DNA of 64,000 nucleotides from Candidatus Harrysmithiimonas galli (GTDB lineage: Bacteria; Bacillota; Bacilli; CAJFEE01). Of the stretch, positions 19,404-27,386 are shown piece by piece; the stretch's first letter is position 1; each line of letters opens with the position of its first letter. The notes below the pieces were generated by a model. The model saw nothing but the letters and a program-made list of their open reading frames with translations. It did not search any database and was not told the origin of the DNA. The translations under genes and the position numbers were made by a program. The stretch is from NCBI GenBank assembly GCA_904373265.1, contig CAJFEE010000012.1:1-64000 (forward strand), read 5' to 3'.

Positions 19404-19726
19404 TTAGGTCAGTTTACAAGGAATTACACATAGACCATAAAACGGGTTGCTGACAACAAATAGCAGTATGCTGCTTTCTCTGAAAATATACCACCTGTTT
19501 TGTTGTTTGGGATTTCCAAAGGGGCTTGTCTTTGTTGGCACATGACTTTGCAATGCAAAGTGTAGTTTATGATATGTTCTGCTGGAGCTGCTGTGAAAAT
19601 ATTGTTGCTGTATGCGTTCAGCTATTCCCTTTTGACATACTGCAGGAAACCGCCAGTTTTGCCTGTGATACGCCGTAGCTTTCACGTTTTTCTTTCCATT
19701 CTTTAAATAAAATCTTTGTTGTTCAC
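19404..19726 (-). pseudogene. Decayed helix-turn-helix/replication-initiation gene of a conjugative element
   Basis: Read on the minus strand from a GTG at 19726 behind TTGGAGG, the sequence gives NNKDFI, then after an extra T the phrase KEWKEKRESYGVSQAKLAV. This is the N-terminal helix-turn-helix of replication-initiation/MobT-type proteins of Tn916-like conjugative elements. Further indels and stops follow within about 40 codons. The distal part (PLEIPNNKTGG...FMVYV) is not identified. Base composition is less AT-rich than the surroundings, which supports foreign origin. The match is from memory of the family. Confidence 0.45.
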
Positions 19727-20042
19727 GTAGTCGAACCTCCAATTAAAAAAGATAGCTACTTTTCATTAATAATTATAAATATTTAAAATTTAAAAAATAA
19801 AGGTTAATTCTTAAAATCAACTGTCTTGTGTTTCAGATATTCCGTTTTTAAATATATTCATATGTGATATGTTCAGATTCTTATATCATATACCCTGAAA
19901 TACTGATACGCTGCATAAATACAGTATATTTTATACCTTGTGGAATACAGTTTCTAGTTTTTTTATGCCTCTTTTGTATAACAGAGGTTTACTAAGGCTT
20001 GCTGTGCTCGCTCAATTTTGCTTTCCTACAAGCAGGAATGTG

Positions 20043-20066
20043 CTGGAAAATCTTTGGATTTTCCAG
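20043..20066. repeat. Perfect 10-bp inverted repeat (hairpin)
   Basis: CTGGAAAATC and GATTTTCCAG flank a TTTG loop. There is no T run on either strand, so it is not an ordinary terminator. It lies within the mobile-element remnant zone and may belong to a transfer origin or element end. Confidence 0.45.
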
Positions 20067-20122
20067 TACCATTTCGTCAGCTTTCGTACGAGAAATGCTT
20101 TTGGCAGACAAACTGGAGTATT

Positions 20123-20569
20123 CTATTTCTCCATAATATAATTCGTCAAGGAGATTCCATCTCTAATCACTTGTTGTTCCTTAATTACTCTGTACCCTCT
20201 TTGCTTAAAGAATGATTTTGCTGTAATGGAAGCATGGGTAATTATTTTACATGCTTTGACCGACTGTTCTAACTTATTACAAATAGCAGTAGCAATACCT
20301 TGTCCTTGATAATTTTTGTGGACAAATAATCTATCAAGATATCCTGATTTATCAATATCTCCAAATCCAACTATCATATTATTTTTTACGGCAACTATCG
20401 TATAATGTTCAGAAAAAGACTTACTCCATTCTTCCAAATTCACATTGCCTGTTGCCCATACATTTAATTGCTCACTTGTATAATCCTTTGTATTCACAAC
20501 ATGGACTGTTTGATAAAACAGCTCTGCTAATTGTTCACAATCAGAAGCTATATATTTTCTAATAATCAC
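20123..20569 (-). CDS. GNAT-family N-acetyltransferase
   Basis: A 148-residue acetyltransferase with the acetyl-CoA-binding motif VHKNYQGQGIATAICNKLE near residue 90 and the LDRLFV strand before it. The GTG start at 20569 is preceded by AAGGAGGT. It resembles the YafP-like small GNAT group; the substrate is unknown. It follows a broken SAP/DUF6434 gene in the same direction within a zone of mobile-element debris, which suggests an acquired gene cargo. Confidence 0.82.
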   Translation of the reverse strand: MIIRKYIASDCEQLAELFYQTVHVVNTKDYTSEQLNVWATGNVNLEEWSKSFSEHYTIVAVKNNMIVGFGDIDKSGYLDRLFVHKNYQGQGIATAICNKLEQSVKACKIITHASITAKSFFKQRGYRVIKEQQVIRDGISLTNYIMEK

Positions 20570-20600
20570 TATTTCTACCTCCTTTATTGATGGAAAATTG

Positions 20601-21166
20601 TTACTCTATCGCTGCAAGGTCTAACTTCGTATATCGGTTATGTCCCCGTACTTGCCTTTGATATTTCCAATATTTAATCGCTTCTTTCAAAGATTTTCTT
20701 TGATTATTTGTAAAAAAATTTTGGAGATAGGTATTGTACTCAAATTGTTTATCAATTTTTGTTTTCCTTTTTTCTTTTCTTCAAGGATTTGATAATAAGC
20801 TACAATCGCTTCCTTATAAGTTTCTCTCGTATTATTTTTAACCATTGAAAAGTTATGTTAAAAGAAAAACCACTTCCCATATTCTCTTTGAAAAACGCTC
20901 TATGCCTTTTAGAACAAACAAAATCAGCTTCAATTTCTGTATCTTCGGTAATATTAGATATAGGTATTTCTTTTCCTTTACCATTGAAACAGTTAGCAAT
21001 TTACCTATATCAAGAAAATAAGTAATCCATTTGTTATTTCTATTTTTCTACCAAAAGCAGGCAGACCATTTTTCCTGCAAAAATCTACTAATTTTTCTCT
21101 CAGATCATAGAAATTACGAAATGTTTTGCTATCTAAATTTTTATCTAAAACAGGTCGTTCAGTCAT
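20601..21166 (-). pseudogene. Broken SAP-domain/DUF6434 protein gene
   Basis: Several minus-strand frames match successive parts of one family. The start MTERPVLDKNLDSKTFRNFY, then LREKLVDFCRKNGLPAFGRKIEI, forms the SAP-like N-terminal part. After shifts come TYKEAIVAYYQILEEKKK and finally FEYNTYLQNFFTNNQR...SLKEAIKYWKY with the stop at 20601-20603. At least three frame changes separate these pieces, including one near 21040. The intact family members are cytoplasmic proteins of unknown function. The gene stands between two GNAT genes in the same orientation. Confidence 0.65.
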
Positions 21167-21203
21167 ATATTTTTCTCTTTTCTACTCTCTAACAAAGTAG
21201 AAT

Positions 21204-21662
21204 TTATCTTTCTCTATGAATATACATTCTTGTCATATCCGGTTCTTCATCTCTCTGAACCATACAAAGGAATTCCCAACCATAGTGTTCATAAAAAGAG
21301 GTGTGGTCTGTTACCAGGTATAAAGTGTCAATTCCTTTCTTTTTCATGTCAACACATACATAATTTAACAAGGCACCAGCTACTCCGTTGCAACGCTTAT
21401 TTTCTTCGATATATACCGCACAAACATTTGGGGTAAGGTCTTTTCTATCATGAAAGTCATTCTCGATAACTCCCAAACCTCCAATAATTCTATTATCTTC
21501 CATTGCCACATACCATTGTGGAATTAAGTTCCTTTTATTTAGACAATCCTCCATACTTTCTATATATGCCTCTAAAGGAATGTTCCATTTTTCGTGAAAC
21601 CATTGTGCAGCTTGTTCTTTTATGTTAGGTTTATCTATAAGTCGTATGATTTCATAGTGCAT
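21204..21662 (-). CDS. GNAT-family N-acetyltransferase
   Basis: A 152-residue acetyltransferase. The acetyl-CoA-binding region is AVYIEENKRCNGVAGALLNYV near residue 80, followed by the LYLVTDHTSFYEHYGWEFL segment typical of the fold. The ATG at 21662 has AGAGGGAG upstream; the longer frame from 21704 would include that site. Substrate unknown. It is the first gene of a short minus-strand run (GNAT, broken DUF6434 gene, GNAT). Confidence 0.82.
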   Translation of the reverse strand: MHYEIIRLIDKPNIKEQAAQWFHEKWNIPLEAYIESMEDCLNKRNLIPQWYVAMEDNRIIGGLGVIENDFHDRKDLTPNVCAVYIEENKRCNGVAGALLNYVCVDMKKKGIDTLYLVTDHTSFYEHYGWEFLCMVQRDEEPDMTRMYIHRER

Positions 21663-21704
21663 TTGAGTATTCTCCCTCTTTAAATTTCGATTTTTTCTTT
21701 TCAA

Positions 21705-22078
21705 TTATTTTATCAATTCTTATTTTTTATTTTAAAAAATATTATAACACGAATATATATTCAAGTCATTTCTTTTCTGCTTTTGCAAGAATACTTATCA
21801 AACTAGGGTTCTTCAAGAGTGCAAGGCACAGGCTTTTGACAAATCCTACTTTGATAAGTGCATGGTAATCAAACAAAAATGAGATAATCTGCTGTTTTAC
21901 AGCAATAGAAAAACACATCTGTTTGCAATATCAGATGTGCCTATCGATAATTCAATATTAAATTCACTACAAACCTTGCTTGTGACCGCCTATAAGCCTT
22001 TCTTTTTCAATGTTTTTCCAACAATTTTTTATGACAGCCTACATTGATTAAGAATTTTGACACTCTTTGAAATATGTA
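21705..22078. other. Gap between acquired genes and the ssrA 3' end
   Basis: No gene. It carries a 15-bp near-perfect inverted repeat, ACTTATCAAACTAGG (21793-21807) and CCTACTTTGATAAGT (21845-21859), 37 bases apart. Its position directly next to the tmRNA 3' end, a common integration site, suggests the edge of an old integrated element. Confidence 0.5.
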
Positions 22079-22428
22079 TGGAGACGGCGGGAGTCGAACC
22101 CGCGTCCAAAGATATTGTTACTTAAGCCTCTACGAGTGTAGTCGGTATATTTTTGTTCGAAATGTGTTATGCCCACCGACAGGCCTCCGACATTCTAGCC
22201 TGGTTGATCTCTTCTTTTATCCGCAGGCGGAGGATAAGAAGCGTATCCCACAGAAATGAACCTCGTCAGCTTTACATGGGAGATAAAGCTGGGAGGTTTT
22301 AGCATTAAGCTGCTAAAGCGTAATTATTGTTTTTGCCATTTATAGGCTTTCGCGTTTTTACGAGGTCCCGCGACCCCTCGACTCGCCACTTAAGCACAAC
22401 CTACCCCTGTCGAATCCGTAACGTCCCC
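22079..22428 (-). ncRNA. ssrA: tmRNA (ssrA)
   Basis: The minus strand starts GGGGACGTTACGGATTCGAC and ends with the T-arm GGGTTCGACTCCCGCC and CGTCTCCA. The 5' and 3' ends pair over 7 bp with one G-U. The tag frame at 22337-22305 reads GKNNNYALAA-stop, a normal ALAA degradation signal. The terminal CCA is not encoded: after CTCCA the sequence is TAC, so it must be added. The smpB gene lies 185 bases upstream in the same direction. Together they rescue stalled ribosomes. Confidence 0.95.
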
Positions 22429-22612
22429 TTAAGAGATAAATGAGCTTTTTGGCTCCTAAAACAATATAACATATTTTCCATCTGAAATCCAATGTCCAAA
22501 TTTTAGAATTGTTTTTGCCATTTGAAGGTAAAATTCAACAGTTTTTAATTGTTTAATCTAAGATTTAGATGCTGTTAAACAAAATCCTGTTCAAATGATC
22601 AATATGCTAAAA

Positions 22613-23080
22613 CTAGAATTTTTGTCGATCTCGAAACGAACGTTCGATCTCTCTTCTGGCCTCTTTTTTCTTTAGATCTTCTCGTTTATCGTATTTCTTT
22701 TTCCCGCGTCCTAATCCAAGTAGCATTTTGGCAAATCCATTTTTTAAATAAATTTTTAGTGGTATTAAGGTGTAGCCGTCTTCTTTTAAAATTCGTGTCA
22801 GCTTGTTAATTTCATAGCGATTTAAGAGCAGTTTTCTTGTACGCAGTGGATCATGATTATAACGGTTGCCTTGTTCGTAAGGGCTAATATGCATATGCTC
22901 AACAAAAACTTCGCCATGAATTAGGCGAGCATAGGCATCTTTTAATTGAACTTTTCCGTTTCGGATGGATTTAATTTCTGTTCCATGTAAAACCATACCT
23001 GTTTCATATGTGTCTTCAATAAAATAATCATGGTAAGCTTTTTTGTTTTGTGCCACCATTTTTCCTTCACCTCTTGGCAT
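22613..23080 (-). CDS. smpB: SsrA-binding protein SmpB
   Basis: A 155-residue protein, the usual SmpB length. [29 protein letters not shown] at the N-terminus is the family hallmark. The lysine/arginine-rich C-terminal tail ([22 protein letters not shown]) enters the ribosomal mRNA channel. TAAGGAGGG precedes the ATG. It binds tmRNA, encoded immediately downstream, and delivers it to stalled ribosomes. Confidence 0.97.
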   Translation of the reverse strand: MPRGEGKMVAQNKKAYHDYFIEDTYETGMVLHGTEIKSIRNGKVQLKDAYARLIHGEVFVEHMHISPYEQGNRYNHDPLRTRKLLLNRYEINKLTRILKEDGYTLIPLKIYLKNGFAKMLLGLGRGKKKYDKREDLKKKEARREIERSFRDRQKF

Positions 23081-23448
23081 GTTATCCCTCCTTATAGAGA
23101 GCTATTGTATCATAAATTTCAAATATTTTCATACTCCTGGACTTTTAACTTCCTTCATTTGATTTCTTTATTACATCAATGGTATCCTTGTCTTTTATTA
23201 TAACTTTTAAGTAATGTATTGATTCATAAAAATATATTAGAATTTTTGACTGAATCGTATTATGATAGCAATATGATATGTGAATAATTTGTGACAAAAA
23301 CTATAAAGTTCTGTGAATCTGTTTTTGAATCTAAAATGAGAGATATTCAAAAATAGGTATTAAGTTTTTTTTTAAGGATTACTTTGTGATAAACGTCACA
23401 AATTAGCGAACGATTTGCAGAATATATTTTTAAAAAGGAGAGAAAAGT
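23081..23448. other. Promoter region between smpB and ndh
   Basis: This non-coding stretch separates divergent smpB and ndh. It carries the 18-bp operator at 23384-23401 and a second, weaker pair of TGTGA half-sites at about 23279-23295. No other feature is clear. Confidence 0.5.
23384..23401. promoter_or_regulatory. Rex- or Crp/Fnr-like operator upstream of ndh
   Basis: TTGTGATAAACGTCACAA has perfect TTGTGA/TCACAA arms around a 6-base spacer. It fits the Rex (redox-sensing repressor) box and also the TGTGA-N6-TCACA site of Crp/Fnr proteins. In several Bacillota Rex controls ndh, so NADH/NAD-dependent control of this gene is likely. Confidence 0.7.
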
Positions 23449-24654
23449 ATGACAAAACCAACAATTCTTGCATTGGGAGCCGGGTATGGATGTATGATGG
23501 CAATTAAAACTTTGCAAAAAAAACTGCGCGCAGATGAAGCTGAGATTATACTGATCAGTAAGCATAACTATCATTTTCAAACGACGCTTCTTCATGAGGT
23601 GGCAACGGGAACTTTACCAGGGGAACGGGCGAAAGTATATGTGCATGAAGCATTGGATATGAAGCGTTTGACTTTGATTGAAGATGAAGTGATTGGTTTT
23701 AAAAAAGAAGCGAATCAAGTCATTACTCGGAATGGAATTTATGATTATGATTATCTTATTATTGGTCTTGGTTTTTCTCCAGAAACGTTCGGAATTGAAG
23801 GAATGGATGACTATGCGATGAAAATTTCTTCTCTGGATCGTGCACTGATGATTAAGGAACATATTGAAAAACGTTTTCAAAATTACTTGGTTTCTAAAGA
23901 TACGAATGATTTAAAGGTCATTGTTTGTGGTGGTGGACTTACAGGGGTGGAATTTGCATCTGATTTAGCGAATCAGATTAAAAATCTTTGTGAAGAATTG
24001 AACATTGATGCGTCTTTACCAGAAATTGTTTGTGTGGAAGCTGGTCCAAATATTTTACCAATGTTGGAGCAAAAATTAATTGACGAGGCAGTAAAGCGTT
24101 TGGAATTACTGGGGGTTCGGGTTTTGACGAACACTTTTGTTAAGGCATGTACCGATCATGGCGTTATTGTGGAAGTACAAGGTGAGAAGTCTGAGATGAA
24201 TGCGGGTACGGTTGTTTGGACTGCAGGTGTACGTGGACATGACGTGATTGCCAACTCTGAATTTCAAAATTCCCGCGGAAAAATTGCAGTAGATGATTAT
24301 TTGCGTGTGCCAGGTGATGAGCATATTTTTGTCGTTGGTGATTGTGCGCTTGTTATGGATCCTGAATGTAATCGTCCGTTTCCTCCGACCGCTCAAATTG
24401 CTTCACAGCAAGGGGAGTTTGTTGGAAAGGTTTTGACCCGTATTTTAAGAAATGAATCACTTGGTGAGTCCTTTGTTTTTCAAAATAGAGGTGTGGTTTG
24501 CTCGCTTGGATATAATAACGGAGTTGGTGTTGCCCTTGGATTTAAGTTAAAAGGACATAATGCTTCTTTTATTAAGAACACGATTGAGAATAAATGGTTG
24601 CTTTCAATTGGTGGACCAACTCTTGTTATGAAAAAAGGGAAATTTAAATTTTGA
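23449..24654 (+). CDS. ndh: Type II NADH:quinone oxidoreductase (NDH-2)
   Basis: A 401-residue FAD/NAD(P) oxidoreductase. The FAD-binding ALGAGYGCMMAIKTL is at the start, the NADH-binding VIVCGGGLTGVEFASDL lies near residue 160, and the FAD-binding VVGDCALVMDP segment near 298 is followed by PFPPTAQIASQQG. This is the single-subunit non-pumping NADH dehydrogenase, which feeds quinones at the inner face of the membrane. AAAAGGAGAG precedes the start. It stands alone between an operator and a strong terminator. Confidence 0.92.
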   Translation: MTKPTILALGAGYGCMMAIKTLQKKLRADEAEIILISKHNYHFQTTLLHEVATGTLPGERAKVYVHEALDMKRLTLIEDEVIGFKKEANQVITRNGIYDYDYLIIGLGFSPETFGIEGMDDYAMKISSLDRALMIKEHIEKRFQNYLVSKDTNDLKVIVCGGGLTGVEFASDLANQIKNLCEELNIDASLPEIVCVEAGPNILPMLEQKLIDEAVKRLELLGVRVLTNTFVKACTDHGVIVEVQGEKSEMNAGTVVWTAGVRGHDVIANSEFQNSRGKIAVDDYLRVPGDEHIFVVGDCALVMDPECNRPFPPTAQIASQQGEFVGKVLTRILRNESLGESFVFQNRGVVCSLGYNNGVGVALGFKLKGHNASFIKNTIENKWLLSIGGPTLVMKKGKFKF

Positions 24655-24685
24655 TCCGTTTTAAACAGAAGTCGTTCTAAAGAGA

Positions 24686-24721
24686 AACTCTGTAAGATAA
24701 CAATTGTTATCTTACAGAGTT
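24686..24721. terminator. Long palindromic terminator after ndh
   Basis: A perfect 18-bp-arm palindrome centred on CAATTG, followed on the + strand by TTTTTT. Confidence 0.85.
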
Positions 24722-25035
24722 TTTTCGTTTGTGTAAAATGATGATCATTTGACGGTAAAAGTCTGTTATGGATTGGGCAGTAGATGTGTTGGCAGAGAAT
24801 TCAAGTGTTCATCGTGGGGTGAGATCTTAAAATAAGTTTGATATAAATTCTTAGTCTGATGAATGGATAGGAATTTTGAAGCAATGGACTGGATTTTTTC
24901 TCGTTCATTTTAAATATTTTTATTTTGATTATTTTTTATTTTACTTGAATCATAAGATGATAAATAGCATGATATTTTTTTACAGGCAAATATGTTAAGA
25001 TAAGGAAAAAATATTTTGCTCGGGAGGAGAAATAG
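24722..25035. other. Upstream region of the methionine operon
   Basis: No gene. I looked for an S-box, T-box or other methionine-related leader fold and did not recognise one. A possible TTTACA -35 lies about 60 bases before the start codon, but no convincing -10 partner is seen. Confidence 0.4.
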
Positions 25036-26199
25036 ATGGATTTCTCAACAATATGTGTACATGGAAAGAAAAAGCATATCGATGCAACAGGAGCGGTTAT
25101 AGAACCGATTTATCAATCGGCAACTTTTGCACATCCGGGGGTCGGTGAAAGTACGGGCTATGATTACTCTCGTTTGCAAAATCCGACTCGTTTTATCATT
25201 GAGGAGAAGTTAGCAGCGATGGAGGAAGGGATAGATTGTATTGCATTTTCTACTGGAATGGCTGCGATTTCTTGTTTGATGGAACTGTTTTGTCCGGGTG
25301 ATCATTTTATTGTATCTGATGATTTATATGGCGGAACCAGTCGACTTTTTGATTTTATTTCAAAAAAAAATGGTCTACGTTTTGACTGTGTTAACACATC
25401 TTTTATTGAAGAAATTGCAAAATGTATCTGTTCGAATACCAAAGCCATTTTTATTGAAACTCCGACTAACCCGATGATGCAGGTGACCGATATCCGAGCA
25501 GTATCTGAACTTGCAAAGAAACATAACTGCCTTTTAATTGTAGATAACACGTTTTTGACGCCATATTTTCAAAAACCACTTTTACTAGGGGCAGATATTG
25601 TCGTACATAGTGGAACGAAGTTTTTATGTGGACATAATGATACTCTTTGTGGTTTTTTGGTGATTCGTGATGCCGAAATTTCTGAAAAAATTAGATTTTT
25701 AAGTAAGACCATCGGAGCCTGTCTGGCGCCGTTTGATTGTTTTTTGGTCAATCGTGGCATAAAAACATTGCCGTTAAGGATGAAAACACAGGAAAAAAAT
25801 GCATTGGAGCTGGCCAAATGGCTGGAAACAAAAGAAAAAGTGAAAAAGGTGTATTATGTTGGCTTGCCTAATCATCCAGATTATGAAATTTCCTGTCAGC
25901 AGGCGAGTGGATTTGGATCCATGATTTCTTTTGAAGTGGATTCTGAGAGAACTGCACGACAGATTTTGTCGCGTGTTCGGTTAATTTTATTTGCTGAAAG
26001 CTTAGGAGGTGTTGAAACATTGATTACATACCCAACTATGCAAACCCATGCCGATGTTCCGCTCGAACAACGATTGAAAAAAGGCATCAATGATCGGCTG
26101 CTTCGTTTATCAGTCGGAGTGGAAGATTTGGAAGATTTACAAGCAGATTTACAGCAAGCATTGGAAGGAGAATCCATTGATGAAAGAGTTTCAATTTGA
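25036..26199 (+). CDS. Cystathionine gamma-synthase/lyase-type PLP enzyme
   Basis: A 387-residue Cys/Met-metabolism PLP enzyme. FSTGMAAISCLMELF near residue 75, ETPTNPMMQVTD near 150 and the PLP-lysine motif HSGTKFLCGHND near 195 identify the family, which includes MetB/MetI, MetC and MccB. Sequence alone does not separate synthase from lyase. The next gene encodes a beta-C-S lyase, so this one most likely makes cystathionine (gamma-synthase). TCGGGAGGAG gives a good start. It overlaps the next gene by 20 bases. Confidence 0.88.
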   Translation: MDFSTICVHGKKKHIDATGAVIEPIYQSATFAHPGVGESTGYDYSRLQNPTRFIIEEKLAAMEEGIDCIAFSTGMAAISCLMELFCPGDHFIVSDDLYGGTSRLFDFISKKNGLRFDCVNTSFIEEIAKCICSNTKAIFIETPTNPMMQVTDIRAVSELAKKHNCLLIVDNTFLTPYFQKPLLLGADIVVHSGTKFLCGHNDTLCGFLVIRDAEISEKIRFLSKTIGACLAPFDCFLVNRGIKTLPLRMKTQEKNALELAKWLETKEKVKKVYYVGLPNHPDYEISCQQASGFGSMISFEVDSERTARQILSRVRLILFAESLGGVETLITYPTMQTHADVPLEQRLKKGINDRLLRLSVGVEDLEDLQADLQQALEGESIDERVSI

Positions 26200-27385
26200 T
26201 CAAATTATTGATAGAAAAAATACAAATAGCTTGAAGTATGATTTTGCTGTTGAACGGAATATGCCAAAAGATGTATTGCCACTCTGGGTTGCTGATATGG
26301 ATTTTCCAGCACCAGAGCCAGTTTTAACAGCATTGCAGCGGGCGGTTTCACACGGAATTTTTGGCTATTCGGAAACAAAGCATGACTATGTTCAAACTTT
26401 GGAGAACTGGTTTTTGCAACGCCATAATTGGAGGATTGAACCAAAATGGCTGGTGAAAAGTCCAGGAATTGTTTATGCACTTGCAATGGCGGTTCGTGCT
26501 TTTACCAAAGAAAATGATGCGGTGCTGATTCAGCCGCCAGTGTACTATCCGTTTTCTCAGGTTGTAAAGGGAAATAACCGCAAGCTGGTGACCAATCCAC
26601 TTGTTCTGGAAAATGGGAAATATAAAATGGATTTTGCCGCTTTTGAAGAAAAGATTGTTATAAACCATGTGAAATGTTTTATTTTATGTAATCCACATAA
26701 TCCAGTTGGTCGGGTTTGGACAAAAGATGAGCTTTTATGCATTGGGGATATTTGTCAAAGATATGGAGTGATTGTTATATCCGATGAAATTCATCAAGAT
26801 TTTATTTATCCTGGACATCAGCATTCAGTATTTGCCGCAATTCATCCAGAATTTCAAGACTTTACTGTGACTTGTACAGCGCCAAGCAAAACATTTAATC
26901 TGGCGGGTTTGCAAGTTTCCAATATTTTTATTCCAAATGATGTGCTGCGTCGAAAGTTTCAAAGAGAAGTAGAGAGAAGTGGATACAGTCAACTCAACAC
27001 ATTGGGGCTGGTTGCTTGTCAAGCAGCCTATGATAAAGGAACGGATTGGTTGGAGGCACTGAAACTATATTTACAAGAAAATTTACAGCTTGTACGTCAA
27101 TTTCTGCAGGAAAAAATGCCAGTGGTTCGTTTGATCGAGCCGGAAGGAACGTACTTAATTTGGCTGGATTTTCGTGCGCTTGGTTTATCAGAAGAAAACT
27201 TAGAGCACTTCATTGTAAATGATGCTAAGCTTTGGTTGGATAAAGGTACAATGTTTGGTATTGAGGGTAGTGGATTTGAGCGCATTAATATTGCTTGTCC
27301 GAAATCAATTCTGATTCAGGCATTGCAGCAGTTGTATTTAGCTTATCAAAAATTATCTTTACATAAACCAGAAAGCGGGGTGTAA
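26180..27385 (+). CDS. patB: MalY/PatB-type C-S lyase (cystathionine beta-lyase)
   Basis: A 401-residue fold-type I PLP aminotransferase-like enzyme. LWVADMDFPAPEPV near residue 34 and CTAPSKTFNLAGLQ with the PLP lysine near residue 237 are typical of MalY/PatB. It cleaves cystathionine to homocysteine, pyruvate and ammonia. The start at 26180 follows GGAAGGAG within the upstream gene; the longer open frame from 26090 lacks a site. The operon order synthase, lyase, methyltransferase forms a transsulfuration route to methionine. Confidence 0.87.
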   Translation: MKEFQFDQIIDRKNTNSLKYDFAVERNMPKDVLPLWVADMDFPAPEPVLTALQRAVSHGIFGYSETKHDYVQTLENWFLQRHNWRIEPKWLVKSPGIVYALAMAVRAFTKENDAVLIQPPVYYPFSQVVKGNNRKLVTNPLVLENGKYKMDFAAFEEKIVINHVKCFILCNPHNPVGRVWTKDELLCIGDICQRYGVIVISDEIHQDFIYPGHQHSVFAAIHPEFQDFTVTCTAPSKTFNLAGLQVSNIFIPNDVLRRKFQREVERSGYSQLNTLGLVACQAAYDKGTDWLEALKLYLQENLQLVRQFLQEKMPVVRLIEPEGTYLIWLDFRALGLSEENLEHFIVNDAKLWLDKGTMFGIEGSGFERINIACPKSILIQALQQLYLAYQKLSLHKPESGV

Positions 27386-27386
27386 A

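Noticed and set aside
19731-19739. AGTCGAACC near 19.73 kb as a duplicate attachment site of the ssrA 3' end
   Set aside because: Only nine bases match and they lie in the ribosome-binding region of the ICE remnant, so chance is more likely.
19938-20215. Overlapping + strand open frames of 65-67 codons
   Set aside because: They lack ribosome-binding sites and family patterns and overlap the hairpin and the 3' end of the GNAT gene.
22074-22259. Open frame on the + strand
   Set aside because: It lies entirely on the opposite strand of ssrA, whose RNA structure explains the sequence.
24722-25035. Possible SAM or other methionine riboswitch
   Set aside because: I could not recognise the conserved core or pairing of an S-box or T-box in the leader.
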